The position numbers were made by a program, and so were the translations under genes. A DNA stretch of 64,000 bases from Bog-756 sp963699055 (lineage in GTDB: Bacteria > Actinomycetota > Acidimicrobiia > Acidimicrobiales > RAAP-2), in NCBI GenBank assembly GCA_963699055.1, contig CAVOTA010000002.1, forward strand, positions 682,001-746,000. Direction: 5' to 3'. The notes beneath the pieces are model-generated. The model was not told the DNA's origin. It made no database searches and saw only the letters and a list, made by a program, of their open reading frames with translations. Of the stretch, positions 1 to 9,237 are shown piece by piece. Each line of letters opens with the position of its first letter. Position 1 is the first letter of the stretch.

Positions 1-148
1 GCTCCTGGCGCGGCGGGTAGATGGCCCGTTCCGGGCGGTCGATGCGGATGATGTCGGCGCCGGCGTCGGACAGCATCATCCCGGCGAACGGAGCGGGGCC
101 GAGCCCGGCCAGCTCGACGATGCGGATCCCCTCGAGCGGGCCGCTCAT
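1..148 (-). CDS. CaiB/BaiF family CoA-transferase, N-terminal fragment
   Basis: Only the first 49 codons lie in the window; the gene continues past base 1. The fragment opens with the family's N-terminal pattern: LEGIRIVELAGLGPAPFAG, then LSDAGADIIRIDRP, the CoA-binding Rossmann start typical of alpha-methylacyl-CoA racemases and formyl-CoA/carnitine CoA-transferases. ATG at 148 is preceded by a GGGAGG ribosome binding site. The substrate cannot be told from this piece. Acyl-CoA genes further along (acyl-CoA dehydrogenase, acyl-CoA synthetase) are not adjacent, so no pathway is implied. The 166 bp to the next gene hold no visible gene. Confidence 0.85.
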   Translation of the reverse strand, partial: MSGPLEGIRIVELAGLGPAPFAGMMLSDAGADIIRIDRPERAIYPPRQE

Positions 149-314
149 CGCACACCTCCCCGGACGGGCGTCTGGGGTGCGACCGCCACGGGGGCGGGCA
201 CCGGGATCCGGGACCGGAGCACGGGAATCGGCATGGCGGGATGGTGTCCCACCGTCGACCCGGGGTCAAATGCACCGGGTCCGGCGCCCTGGCCGGACCG
301 ACCCGTTCCGGCCG

Positions 315-809
315 TCAGGCCGGGACGATGCGGTGGATCCGTCCGGTGCCCACGTCGTAGCGCCACCCCTCGGTGACCACGCCGGCGGGCAGCTGTGGAC
401 AGGCCCGCACCCGGGCCACGTCGGCCACCAGGGCCGCGTCCGGGTCGGGCATGGCGAGGAACTCCCAGCCGGCCACGTCCTCGGTCCCCTGTGCCTCCAG
501 GCGGGAGCGGACCCCGTCGTCGGACTCCCCGGCCAGGGCGCAGTTGGTGTGCTGCATCACGGCGATCTCGCGCACGTCGAGGAACCGGGTGGCGAGGACC
601 AGGGACCGCAGGACGTCGGGCGTCACCCGGGCCCCGGCGTTGCGCAGGATCTTGGCGTCACCGGGGTGGAGTCCGAGCATGGTCAGGGGCTCGATGCGGC
701 TGTCCATGCACGTGACCAGGGCGAATCCACGCGCCGCCACCGGCGCGATGCCCGCCAGGGTGAACCCTTCGGCGTAGGCGGTGTTGGCGGCCAGCAGCTC
801 CTCGAACAT
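315..809 (-). CDS. Beta-class carbonic anhydrase
   Basis: A 164-residue cytoplasmic zinc enzyme that would interconvert CO2 and bicarbonate. Visible zinc and active-site residues are C34-x-D36-x-R38 (VTCMDSR) and H87-x2-C90 (QHTNC), the Cys-His-Cys plus Asp-Arg dyad of beta carbonic anhydrases. The length fits the short beta forms of actinobacteria. ATG at 809 is chosen because it begins the conserved MFEELLAANTAYAEGF stretch; an in-frame GTG lies three codons upstream. The gene diverges from galK across about 108 bp that should hold both promoters. It is not next to a bicarbonate-using carboxylase. Confidence 0.9.
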   Translation of the reverse strand: MFEELLAANTAYAEGFTLAGIAPVAARGFALVTCMDSRIEPLTMLGLHPGDAKILRNAGARVTPDVLRSLVLATRFLDVREIAVMQHTNCALAGESDDGVRSRLEAQGTEDVAGWEFLAMPDPDAALVADVARVRACPQLPAGVVTEGWRYDVGTGRIHRIVPA

Positions 810-917
810 GAAGTACACATCGTACGTCCACCGGGTGGTCCCGCGTGACGTCGAAGGTGGGACGGTAGCGTCGGGGCCCGTCGGGACGCCCGACCCGCCA
901 CCGATCCGAGGAGCCCC

Positions 918-2006
918 GTGCACGACTACGCCGAGCCGCCGTCGATCCCCGGCGCGCCCTCCCGCCGGCCGTCGGGGCGTCACCGGGGGCCCGGTCGGGT
1001 CAACCTGATCGGCGACCACACCGACTACAACGAGGGCCTCGCCCTGCCCATGGCCATCGGTCTCGGGGTGACCGTCGACGTCGCGCCGTCGAACGACGCC
1101 CTGGTCACCGTGACCTCGGACGCCTACCCGGGCGAGCGCGCCGTCATCCCCCTGGTGCCCGACGCCTCCCTGGCGACCATGCTCGAGCCTGCCTGGGCCC
1201 GACTCGTCGCCGCCCTCGTGGGCCTGGCCCGCCCGGAGTCGGGCATGTCGGTCCACGTGACGTCGACCCTGCTGCGCGGGGCCGGACTCTCCTCGAGCGC
1301 GGCGCTGTCGGTGGCGCTGGCCGACGCCTTCGGTGTCGACGGCGACGCCCGGACGGTGGCCGGCATCTGCCGCGAGGCCGAGCACCGGACCGGTGTCCCG
1401 GTCGGGCTCATGGACCCGCTGGTCTGCGCCGGCGCACGGGTCGGCCACGCGCTGCGGATCGACTTCGCCACGGGCGACACCCGGGACGTGCCGTTGCCGG
1501 AGGGCGCCGAGTTCGTCGTCGTCGACTCGGGGGTCCGTCGCGATCTGCGGACCTCCGCCTACGCCACCCGGGTGGCCGAGTGCGGGGCGGCCACGGGGGT
1601 CGTCGGACCCCTCGGACTCGCCGGTCCGGCCGACCTGGTGGGCCTGCGGGACCCGGTCCTGCGGCGTCGGGCACGACACGTGGTGACCGAGTGCGCCCGG
1701 GTGGACGGATTCGCCGACGCGCTGGCCGGCGGCGACCTGGCCACGGCCGGAGCGGTCATGGACGCCAGCCACCGCAGCCTGGCCGACGACTTCGAGGTGT
1801 CGACCCCCGCCCTCGACCAGCTGGTGGGCTCCCTGCGGGCACACCGGGGGGTGCACGGCGCCCGGCTCACCGGGGCCGGGTTCGGCGGCTGCGTGGTGGC
1901 CCTGTGCGATCCGGGCGCCCTCGACCCCGACGGGCTGGGCCGTCCGGCCTGGCGGGTCGAGGCCGTCGACGGGACCGTCACCACCCGCCGGCGCCGGCAC
2001 CACTGA
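918..2006 (+). CDS. galK: Galactokinase (GHMP kinase)
   Basis: A 362-residue kinase predicted to phosphorylate galactose at C1 in the Leloir pathway. It has the galactokinase signature GRVNLIGDHTDYN near residue 30, the GHMP ATP-binding loop GAGLSSSAALSVAL near residue 117, and the C-terminal motif GARLTGAGFGGCVVAL. GTG at 918 follows GAGGAG at good spacing. The N-terminus is short, with few residues before the galactose-binding motif. No galT or galE is adjacent, so the gene stands alone here. It converges on the TetR gene with a 13-bp gap. Confidence 0.92.
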   Translation: MHDYAEPPSIPGAPSRRPSGRHRGPGRVNLIGDHTDYNEGLALPMAIGLGVTVDVAPSNDALVTVTSDAYPGERAVIPLVPDASLATMLEPAWARLVAALVGLARPESGMSVHVTSTLLRGAGLSSSAALSVALADAFGVDGDARTVAGICREAEHRTGVPVGLMDPLVCAGARVGHALRIDFATGDTRDVPLPEGAEFVVVDSGVRRDLRTSAYATRVAECGAATGVVGPLGLAGPADLVGLRDPVLRRRARHVVTECARVDGFADALAGGDLATAGAVMDASHRSLADDFEVSTPALDQLVGSLRAHRGVHGARLTGAGFGGCVVALCDPGALDPDGLGRPAWRVEAVDGTVTTRRRRHH

Positions 2007-2019
2007 ACCGGGCCCGCTC

Positions 2020-2643
2020 CTACCCGCTCCCGCCCGCGGTCGCCGCCGACCCGGTTGCGGACGACGGCGCGGGCAGGTACCGCTCGATCGCCGCGGCGGC
2101 CAGGGCGACGAGCTCGTCGTCCGTCGCCCCCACCACCGGGACCGACCGGACGACGTACTTCAGCATGGCGATGCCGACCAGCTGCGCCACGATCAACGAG
2201 GCACGCAACTCGGCGTCCGGCGGCCCGACCACGGGAAGCAGCGGAGCGAGCAGCTGCTCGCCGAGCAGCTCGCGGAGCATGTCGGCCGCCGCCTCACTCG
2301 AGACGGCGGAGCGGACGAGTCCCATCACCACGTCCCGTGACTCCGCCCGCCCGAGCAGCGCCAGGTACCGCCGCACGACCTGTTCGGCGACGTCGTGACC
2401 GTCCAGCCCTCCGAGGCCGAGGAACAGTTCGCCCGGGTGCACCGTGAACTCGACGGCGGCGCGGAACAGGCCGTCCTTGGTGCCGAAGTAGTGGACCAGG
2501 AGCCCGGGATCCACCCCGGCGTCCGCGGCGATGCCGCGCAGCGAGGTGGCGTCGTAGCCGCGGGCCCCGAAGGCCTGCCGCGCCACCGCCACGATGTGTT
2601 CCCGTGTGTCCGGGGAGCCGGGTCGGCGTCCGGGCCGGGTCAT
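2020..2643 (-). CDS. TetR family transcriptional regulator
   Basis: 207 residues with an N-terminal TetR helix-turn-helix (IVAVARQAFGARGYDATSLRGIA, then GLLVHYFGTKDGLF, about residues 15-60) and a variable helical ligand-binding C-terminus. It is the last gene of a four-gene leftward operon (permease, ATPase, ATPase, regulator) and overlaps the preceding ATPase stop as ATGA. The arrangement suggests a repressor that senses a substrate of the exporter and controls its own operon, probably at the inverted repeat at 5441-5454. The ligand is unknown. Confidence 0.9.
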   Translation of the reverse strand: MTRPGRRPGSPDTREHIVAVARQAFGARGYDATSLRGIAADAGVDPGLLVHYFGTKDGLFRAAVEFTVHPGELFLGLGGLDGHDVAEQVVRRYLALLGRAESRDVVMGLVRSAVSSEAAADMLRELLGEQLLAPLLPVVGPPDAELRASLIVAQLVGIAMLKYVVRSVPVVGATDDELVALAAAAIERYLPAPSSATGSAATAGGSG

Positions 2644-3509
2644 GGTGACGACGTGCCGGTCACGATCTCGACGAACGCCTCCTCGAGGTTGGCCGGGACG
2701 GTGGTGACGTCGCCGGCGAGCCGGCGTCGGTCCAGCAGGGCCCGCACCTCGTCGGCCGTCCCGGGGACCCGGAGGCGGCCACCCTGGACCTGGACGACGA
2801 GTCCCTCGGCGTCCACGGCGGCGAACACCGCGTGCCAGTCGTCACACGTCACCTGGACCACCTGCCGGGAGCCGATCACCTCGGACAACGTGCCGGACGC
2901 GACCACGCGCCCACCCGCCATCACGACCAGGCGGTCGCACTGTTCCGCCTCCTCCATGTTGTGCGTGGTGACGAGGACGCCGGTCCCGCCCTCGGCCCCC
3001 GACCGGATGTCCTCCCACAGCTGCGAGCTGCTCAGCGGGCCCACCCCCGAGGTGGGCTCGTCCAGGATGAGGAGGTCGGGGTCGTGGGAGAAGGCCACGG
3101 CGAAGGCCACCCTCCGCTGGAGCCCCAACGACAGGCTCCCGACCAGCTCGTGTCCCCGTTCGGCGAGGCCCGCCGGCAGTTCCCGCCCACCGGTGCCGAA
3201 CGCGGCGCCGGTGAACTCCCAGTTCTCCCGAACGGTGAGATCGTCGTAGAGGCCGAGCGTCTGGGGCACGTAGCCGACCCGCCGCCTCGTCGCCCGGGAG
3301 GGCGGTCGTCCGAAGAGGGAGACCGTGCCACCCGTCGGGCGCAGCAGGCCGAGGAGCAGGCGGATGAGTGTGGTCTTGCCCGCTCCGTTGGCCCCGAGCA
3401 GCCCGACCACCTCGCCGGGGCCGACGGTCAGGTCGACGGCGTCCACCGCGGTGACGTCCCCGAACCTCATCGTCACCGCACGGGACTCAGCCAGGTCGGC
3501 CACGGCCAC
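2640..3509 (-). CDS. ABC transporter ATP-binding protein (first of two)
   Basis: 289 residues. Walker A is GANGAGKTT near residue 38, Walker B is LLILDEPTSG, and the switch His is in VTTHNMEEAE. The signature motif is degenerate (LSLGLQRR instead of LSGGQ-R) and the D-loop reads GVGP where GVDP is usual, so one composite ATP site may be weak. The C-terminal 80 residues resemble the extension of ABC-2 exporter ATPases. The gene overlaps its upstream ATPase partner by 23 nt and the TetR start by 4 nt, implying translational coupling. Two ATPases with an ABC-2 permease and TetR recall the YbhF/YbhSR-type exporters, but here the ATPases are separate genes. Confidence 0.9.
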   Translation of the reverse strand: MAVADLAESRAVTMRFGDVTAVDAVDLTVGPGEVVGLLGANGAGKTTLIRLLLGLLRPTGGTVSLFGRPPSRATRRRVGYVPQTLGLYDDLTVRENWEFTGAAFGTGGRELPAGLAERGHELVGSLSLGLQRRVAFAVAFSHDPDLLILDEPTSGVGPLSSSQLWEDIRSGAEGGTGVLVTTHNMEEAEQCDRLVVMAGGRVVASGTLSEVIGSRQVVQVTCDDWHAVFAAVDAEGLVVQVQGGRLRVPGTADEVRALLDRRRLAGDVTTVPANLEEAFVEIVTGTSSP

Positions 3510-4326
3510 GCCCCCCTCCCCCGCCGGCCAGCGCCGCCACCATCACCGCGTCGGCGAAGGTAGGCGTGACCCGCTCCGCACCCTCGGGCAACGCATCGGT
3601 GGGTGTCCACACCCGCCAGGAGGACCCGGTGCGCCAACTCGACCCCGGCGGTCGCACGGGCCCCCGGACCAGGCCCACCGCTCCGGGGACGGCGGCGACG
3701 ACGTCCGCCGGCGAACCGGAGGCGATCACCCGGCCGCGGTCCAAGAGGAGGACGGACGAGCCCCGGTCCGCCTCGTCGACGGAAGTGGTCGCCGCCACCA
3801 CCGCCGTGCCCCGTGCCGCCGCACCGGAGATGAGCCGCCACAGTTCGGCGCGGCTGACCGGGTCGACGCCCGTGGTCGGTTCGTCCAGGACCAGGAGCTC
3901 CGGATCGTGGAGCAGGGCCATGGCCACGGCCAGTTTGCGCTGCATGCCGCCGGAGAGCTGCCCGCCGAGCCGGTTCCTGGCCCGGGTGAGACCGATGCGC
4001 TCGAGCAGTTCCTCCGACCGTGCGAGGTCGTCCGGCCCGGTGGCACCGTAGGCCCGGCGGACGAAGGACAGGTTCTCCTGCACGGTCAGGTCGACGTAGA
4101 GCCCCGCCGTCGCCGGGACGTAGCCGATCTCCCGCTTGTCCGGTCGACGGGCGGCACCGGCGGACAGGCGCACCAGCCCGACCAGGGCCCGCAGCAGGGT
4201 CGACTTGCCGGCACCGTCGCCGCCCATCACGACGGTCACCGAACCCGGTCGGGCCTCCATGGTCACGTCGTCCACGGCGGTGGTGGCGGCGAACGTGACG
4301 GTCCCGTGCTCGACACCCCAGCCCAT
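3487..4326 (-). CDS. ABC transporter ATP-binding protein (second of two)
   Basis: 279 residues starting at ATG 4326, which overlaps the permease stop by one base (TGATG). Walker A is GGDGAGKST, the signature is a clean LSGGMQRKLAVAMAL, and Walker B is LLVLDEPTTGVDP. This partner therefore keeps canonical catalytic motifs while the neighbouring ATPase has a degenerate signature, consistent with an asymmetric heterodimer with one strong site (inference). The usual switch histidine after Walker B appears changed (ATTSVDEAD). It is in an operon with the ABC-2 permease upstream and ATPase plus TetR downstream. Confidence 0.9.
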   Translation of the reverse strand: MGWGVEHGTVTFAATTAVDDVTMEARPGSVTVVMGGDGAGKSTLLRALVGLVRLSAGAARRPDKREIGYVPATAGLYVDLTVQENLSFVRRAYGATGPDDLARSEELLERIGLTRARNRLGGQLSGGMQRKLAVAMALLHDPELLVLDEPTTGVDPVSRAELWRLISGAAARGTAVVAATTSVDEADRGSSVLLLDRGRVIASGSPADVVAAVPGAVGLVRGPVRPPGSSWRTGSSWRVWTPTDALPEGAERVTPTFADAVMVAALAGGGGGRGRGRPG

Positions 4327-5408
4327 CAGGCCGCCTCCGGGAGCCCGGGGTCGTCCACCCGGGCGTGCCGCGTGTTGGGTGCCAGGTCGCGACGGAACCG
4401 GAGCACCGCCAGTCCGAGCACCACGGCCGCCATCACCGCCAGGACGGTCAGGGGCACCCACAGGCCACTGACCGGCTCGGCCTTGAGCATCACGCCTCGG
4501 CTGATCTCCACGAAGTAGGTGAGCGGGAGGACGTAGGCGATCCAGCGGACACCGGCGGCCATGGCCCCGACGGGGAAGATCAGGCCCGAGAGCAGGATCT
4601 GGGGCACGACGAACAGGATGGCCAGCTGGATGGCCTGTCCCTGGTTCTGCGAGACCGTGGAGATGAGGACGCCCATCCCCAGGGTGACGAGGAGGAAGAG
4701 CAGCGCACCGACACCGAACGTGGCCACGCTGCCCACGAACGGCACCCCGAACAACGCCATGCCCAGCAGCACGATGGCGACGAGGTCGAGGGAGGCGAGG
4801 AGGAGGTAGGGAAGGATCTTGCCGATGATCACGTCCCAGGGTCGGAACGGCATCACCGCCAGCTGCTCGATGGTTCCCGCCTGTCGCTCGCGGACGATCC
4901 CCAGACTCGTGATGAGGGTGCCGATGAACAGCAGGATCAGTCCGGTGAGCCCGGGGATCATGATCCACGACGTCTTCAGGTCCGGGTTGAAGAGCACCTC
5001 GGGAGCGATGGCCGGCGGCGTGACCCCGCCGGCCGCATCCGCCTGGGCCATGCGGGCGAACGCCTCCTTGGCGGCTTGGACGGAGAACAGCTGGGTCCCG
5101 TCCAGGAGTGCCGCCACCGGGTTCCCGCCGGTGACGATCCCGACCACCGCACCCCCCGTCCGCAACCGTCGCTCCGCGGTGGCCCGGGTGCCCTGGGGGT
5201 CGGTCTCGGTCACGTCGAACGGTGCGTGCAGGTGGGCGGCCACCTCCACCGCCTGGGGGCCGACCACGATCGTCGGGAGCCTGGACACGTCGAAGTTCGC
5301 CGCGTAGCCGAAGATGACGAGCAGGATGATCGGGAGCCCCACCAGGAGTCCGAGGGTCCGCTTGTCCCGGAACAGCTGCCGGAACTCCTTGACGACCATG
5401 GCCAACAT
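4326..5408 (-). CDS. ABC-2 type transporter permease
   Basis: 360 residues, first gene of the exporter operon. One N-terminal membrane segment (LGLLVGLPIILLVIFGYAANF) is followed by a large extracytoplasmic domain of about 150 residues. Five to six membrane spans come after it, with the ABC-2 family stretch ERQAGTIEQL between them. This is the YhfK/YbhS/DrrB-like layout of drug or lipid exporters. ATG at 5408 follows GGGAGGT; a second in-frame ATG three codons later is less well placed. The probable promoter and operator lie just upstream. Confidence 0.9.
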   Translation of the reverse strand: MLAMVVKEFRQLFRDKRTLGLLVGLPIILLVIFGYAANFDVSRLPTIVVGPQAVEVAAHLHAPFDVTETDPQGTRATAERRLRTGGAVVGIVTGGNPVAALLDGTQLFSVQAAKEAFARMAQADAAGGVTPPAIAPEVLFNPDLKTSWIMIPGLTGLILLFIGTLITSLGIVRERQAGTIEQLAVMPFRPWDVIIGKILPYLLLASLDLVAIVLLGMALFGVPFVGSVATFGVGALLFLLVTLGMGVLISTVSQNQGQAIQLAILFVVPQILLSGLIFPVGAMAAGVRWIAYVLPLTYFVEISRGVMLKAEPVSGLWVPLTVLAVMAAVVLGLAVLRFRRDLAPNTRHARVDDPGLPEAA

Positions 5409-5440
5409 GAGCGACCTCCCTGTGCCGACGCGCGAGTAAC

Positions 5441-5454
5441 TCTACATCCGTAGA
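5441..5454. promoter_or_regulatory. Inverted repeat, candidate TetR operator of the exporter operon
   Basis: TCTACATCCGTAGA: five-base arms TCTAC/GTAGA around four bases, 33 nt upstream of the permease start. Its AT content stands out from the surroundings, and it sits where the promoter of the operon should be. Because the operon ends in a TetR gene, binding by that regulator is the simplest reading, but this is inferred from position only. Confidence 0.45.
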
Positions 5455-5549
5455 AATAGGGCTCCCCCCTGGCCTGGCGCGGGCCCGTGGGCGGGATGCC
5501 GGGACCGGATGACGGGTCGGTCGAGGCACGGCCCCACGGTGCCGCCGGG

Positions 5550-6053
5550 TCAGCCCCAGGCGGGGTCCTCGGGCCCGGGCGGCGGAGGGAGGCGGCGGGT
5601 GACGATCCGGGCCAGCACCGCCGGTTTGCGGGCGTCCTCGATGCGGTGGAGGACGCCCTGGTCCCACACCACCACGTCGATGCTGCCCGTGCCGAGGATC
5701 CGGCGGACCACGCTCTGGTCGACCACCAACCGGTCGATGGAGTCGAGCGGGATGTCGACCTGGTTACCGGACGCCGCCCCCCACTGGTCCACGATCCGGT
5801 AGGAGGTGACCATCAGCCACGACCGGCGCCACCGGACGAACCGGACGGCGAGCCAGGCGCACGGCACGGCGACGACGGCGCCCTCCACCCAGTGCAACGT
5901 GACCGAGGTGTGGGGCACGGCCACGTCCAGGAACACCCCCAGGGCGACGGTCGCCAGGGCGGCGAGGAGCGGACCGGTGAGGTAGGTCCAGTGCGGACGG
6001 ATGTCGACCAGGACCTGTTCGGCCGGGAGCAGCGGCGGGCGGCGTGTCGGCAA
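5550..6053 (-). CDS. PH domain (bPH2-like) membrane protein
   Basis: 167 residues. Two hydrophobic segments at about residues 27-45 and 55-72 are followed by a bacterial PH domain beginning WLMVTSYRIVDQWG and continuing through IPLDSIDRLVVDQSVVRRILGTGSIDVVVW, the usual YdbT/YdbS-type pattern. Such proteins are membrane anchored with the PH domain in the cytoplasm; their biochemical role is poorly known. The gene stands alone, divergent from the helicase gene. Confidence 0.8.
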   Translation of the reverse strand: MPTRRPPLLPAEQVLVDIRPHWTYLTGPLLAALATVALGVFLDVAVPHTSVTLHWVEGAVVAVPCAWLAVRFVRWRRSWLMVTSYRIVDQWGAASGNQVDIPLDSIDRLVVDQSVVRRILGTGSIDVVVWDQGVLHRIEDARKPAVLARIVTRRLPPPPGPEDPAWG

Positions 6054-6162
6054 GCGTCAGCCCGGTGCGGCGGGGCGGTGGCGGGCGGAGGTCGGCACCG
6101 GATCAATCTACCGACGCCCCGCCCCACGGGGGCATGACACCCCGGCGGTAGCCTGCACCACC

Positions 6163-7782
6163 GTGGACCCCGTCGACCCGATCGCGCCGCTAGGGACCCG
6201 CGACCGGTTCGAGGAGGCGATGGCCGGGCTCACCGGGGCCCAGCACCGGGCGGTGGCGTCGCGCGCCGATGCCCTCTGCATCGTGGCCGGCGCCGGTTCG
6301 GGCAAGACCCGGGTCCTGACCCTGCGGGTGGCGCGCCGTATCGACGACGGCTCGGCCGAGGCCGACCACACCGTCGTGTGCACGTTCACCCGAAAGGCGG
6401 CCCACGAGCTGCGGGACCGGCTCGCCCGCTACGGGGTGCCGGTGTCGACCCCGGCCGGGCCGGGCGGCGTGCCCTCACCCGGCGTCCGGGCCGGCACGCT
6501 CCACCAGCTGGGCCTCACCCTGCTCCGACGCCGCGCCGCCGACACCGGCGGCCCACCGCCCGCACTGGTCGAGCACCGTTGGCGCACGCTGGCCGACCTC
6601 ACCGGCGATCGGGCCGTGGCGTCGGTCGCCGAGACGGAGATCGGGTGGGCCAAGGCCCGGTGCCTCACGCCGGAGGACTATGCGACGGCGGCCGGGTCGG
6701 CGGGCCGGACGGTCGCCCTGCCCCTCGACCGGGTGGCGGCCGTCTTCGCCGACTACCGGGACCGCCTCGTCCGCCGCAGCCTGCTGGACCTCGACGACGT
6801 CCTGCTCCACGCGGCCGACCTGCTGGAGGAGGACCCGGACTTCGCGTCGCGGGCCCACTGGCGCTACCGCCACCTCGCCGTGGACGAATTCCAGGACGTG
6901 AACCGGGCCCAGTTCCGCCTCGTCCGGGCGCTGCTCGGCGACCGGGCCGACCTGTGCGCGGTGGGCGACCCCAACCAGGCCATCTACGGATGGAACGGGG
7001 CCGATCCCGGACTGCTGAGCTCGCTGGTGGACGTGGTCCCGGGACTCGAGGTCGTCCACCTCGACGCCAACCACCGGTGCACGCCTCAGGTCGTGGCGGC
7101 GGCGTCCGCCGCCCTCGGGCCCGTCGAGGTCGCTCCGCCGGAGTCGGCCGCCGCCGACGGCCCCGTCCCGATCCTGTGCACCTACGACGACGACCGCGCC
7201 GAAGCCGACGCGGTGGCCGCGGCGATCCTGCACCGGGCCGAGGCGGGCACGGCCTGGTCCGACCAGGCGGTGCTGGCCCGGACCCACGACCAGTTGGCCG
7301 TGGTCCGCCGCGCCCTCGACCGCATCGGGGTCCCCTGCCGGTTCGCCCCGGCCCCCGATGCCGAGTCGGCCCCGCTGACGGCCCCGGCCCGGCCCTTGCC
7401 GGCGACGCGCACGACGGCGGGCCGGGGCGAACCGGGCGGCGCCGTGGAACTCGCCACCTTCCACCGGGCCAAGGGCCTGGAGTGGGAGGCGGTCCACGTC
7501 GTCGGGTTGGAGGAGGGTTTCGTGCCCATCGTGCACGCCGCCACGCCCGGGGCACTGGCCGAGGAGCGGCGCCTGCTCTACGTGGCGCTGACCCGGGCCG
7601 CCCGCGTCCTCGAGTGCTCGTGGGCGCGCCGGCGCACCATGGGATCCGGACGCCCCATGGACCGGCGACCGTCGCCCTGGCTCGAATCGCTGGAGGACGC
7701 CTGCGGGTCCGGCGGCGCCCGGCCCGCCCCGCACGACGCCGCCCGCCGCTTCGCCGACCTGCGGGCCAACCTCAAGGGTTGA
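6163..7782 (+). CDS. UvrD/PcrA-like superfamily 1 helicase, compact form
   Basis: 539 residues, an ATP-dependent 3'-5' DNA helicase by family. Motifs in order: Q-motif region LTGAQHRAV, Walker A AGAGSGKT (42-49), TFTRKAA, Walker B VDEFQDVN (about 240), GDPNQAIYGWNGAD (about 270), HRAKGLEWEAVHVVGLEEGF (about 435) and RRLLYVALTRA (about 470). At 539 residues it is shorter than UvrD or PcrA (over 700), mainly through a reduced 2B subdomain, and has no HRDC or nuclease domain. Start GTG 6163 is chosen because it precedes the Q motif at normal spacing and has TAGCCT 8 nt upstream. Reading further upstream would run into the divergent PH gene. Confidence 0.88.
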   Translation: MDPVDPIAPLGTRDRFEEAMAGLTGAQHRAVASRADALCIVAGAGSGKTRVLTLRVARRIDDGSAEADHTVVCTFTRKAAHELRDRLARYGVPVSTPAGPGGVPSPGVRAGTLHQLGLTLLRRRAADTGGPPPALVEHRWRTLADLTGDRAVASVAETEIGWAKARCLTPEDYATAAGSAGRTVALPLDRVAAVFADYRDRLVRRSLLDLDDVLLHAADLLEEDPDFASRAHWRYRHLAVDEFQDVNRAQFRLVRALLGDRADLCAVGDPNQAIYGWNGADPGLLSSLVDVVPGLEVVHLDANHRCTPQVVAAASAALGPVEVAPPESAAADGPVPILCTYDDDRAEADAVAAAILHRAEAGTAWSDQAVLARTHDQLAVVRRALDRIGVPCRFAPAPDAESAPLTAPARPLPATRTTAGRGEPGGAVELATFHRAKGLEWEAVHVVGLEEGFVPIVHAATPGALAEERRLLYVALTRAARVLECSWARRRTMGSGRPMDRRPSPWLESLEDACGSGGARPAPHDAARRFADLRANLKG

Positions 7783-7821
7783 GGTGCACGGGACCGGCGG
7801 CCGGGCCCTGGGGGCGATCGG

Positions 7822-9237
7822 TCAGGCCGGGAGCCCGTGACCGGCGTCGAGGACCTGGACGGTGCGGACGAGTCGCTCGTAGCGGAGCCGGATGTCCTCG
7901 AGGTCGAAGGGCTCCGGCACCTCCTCCTCGGCGCCGCGCAGGATCATCTCGGCCTGGCGCGTCAGGACCGCGCGCTGCTCGGTGCCCGTGGTGCGCTCGG
8001 CGATGTTGGCCAGGGCGTCGAGCATCCGGATGATCACCGCCGGCATCGCCCGGCCCGCCTGGCGCACCTTGTCGAACGCCCGGTCGACCATCCGCTCGTA
8101 GCTGGGGTCGAACTCGATGAGCCGGACCCGGCCGGACCGGCCCCGGTACACGCCCTCCTCGAGGAGCCGTGAGGAGATCTCCGTCAGACCGGCCGACAGC
8201 CAGTCGATGCAGGTGAGCGCGGTGAAGGTGTCGTTGACCGCAGGCGACAGCGCCCGGATGGCGATCTCGACCAGCTGGTCGATGGCGAACACCGGGTCCT
8301 GCATCAGGGTGCGGTGGGGCCCGGTCACGTGTCCCTTGTCGAGGGCGGCCGCCACCTTGTCCGCGGCCGAGGCCGGCCACACCGTGGCCAGCGGCCGGTG
8401 GGCGACGACGAAGTGCCCCGGTCGGTGCGCCAACCGGATGACCGCGTCCGAGGACTCGGCGACCTCGACGAGCTTGGCGTAGCCCACGAACTGCAGGTAG
8501 CCGCTGTGCTTGGCGGTGACCACGCCTCCCGGGCCGTCCAGGGTCGCCAGCACCTCGTCGGCGGCGGTCGGCTGGCCGTGGTCACCCCCACCGAGTGTCC
8601 CGACAAGCTGCGGGAACTCGGCACGGACCGCTCGGTCGAGGTCACGGGCGATGCCGGCGATGACTTCGGGGAGCTGGATCGACTTGGCGATGTGGTGGAT
8701 GAAGTAGATGAGCACGGCGAGGTCGACGAGGAGCAGCCCCTCGGCGACCGTGATCGACAGGTGGGGCACGAAGTCGCCGGTGGGCAGGCCGGTGATCGAC
8801 CCCAACGCCAGGACCGAGTACACGAACGTGGCCACGAAGACACCGAGCGTCATCTGGTTGCCCATGTCGCGGACGAAGTTGCGCATCATCCGCGGCCCGA
8901 ACTGCTGGGACGCCAGGGTCAGGGCCAGGATGGTGATCGAGAAGACCACCCCCACCGTCGTGATGATCGCCGCGGCGATGGCGATGAGCACCTGACGCCC
9001 GGCGTCGGCGCTCCCGGTCCGCACCCACCAGGGCAGGACGATCCGGTGGTGGAACGCCGCCAGGTCGATGGCGTAGGTGAGGGCGAAGAGCAGGCAGGCG
9101 ACGGCGATGAGGATCGTCGGCACCACCCAGAAGGTGGTGCGCAGCGACTCGCGGCGCCAACTGGGGAGCCGGAGCCCGCCGGTGCGGGGGTACTCGGCGC
9201 TGCCGTGCGGTGTTCCACGGTGTTGCTGGTCGGTCAT
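7822..9237 (-). CDS. DUF2254 family membrane protein
   Basis: 471 residues. About four N-terminal membrane spans (residues 25-175) contain the family stretch SITILALTLASQQFGPRMMRNFVRDMGNQMTLG split over two segments. A long cytoplasmic C-terminal region follows, with HRPGHFVVA and the run AVNDTFTALTCIDWL. The function of the family is not established. ATG 9237 follows CGGAGGAG at good spacing; an upstream in-frame extension of 24 codons lacks a site. It is divergent from the universal stress protein gene over about 200 bp. Confidence 0.85.
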   Translation of the reverse strand: MTDQQHRGTPHGSAEYPRTGGLRLPSWRRESLRTTFWVVPTILIAVACLLFALTYAIDLAAFHHRIVLPWWVRTGSADAGRQVLIAIAAAIITTVGVVFSITILALTLASQQFGPRMMRNFVRDMGNQMTLGVFVATFVYSVLALGSITGLPTGDFVPHLSITVAEGLLLVDLAVLIYFIHHIAKSIQLPEVIAGIARDLDRAVRAEFPQLVGTLGGGDHGQPTAADEVLATLDGPGGVVTAKHSGYLQFVGYAKLVEVAESSDAVIRLAHRPGHFVVAHRPLATVWPASAADKVAAALDKGHVTGPHRTLMQDPVFAIDQLVEIAIRALSPAVNDTFTALTCIDWLSAGLTEISSRLLEEGVYRGRSGRVRLIEFDPSYERMVDRAFDKVRQAGRAMPAVIIRMLDALANIAERTTGTEQRAVLTRQAEMILRGAEEEVPEPFDLEDIRLRYERLVRTVQVLDAGHGLPA

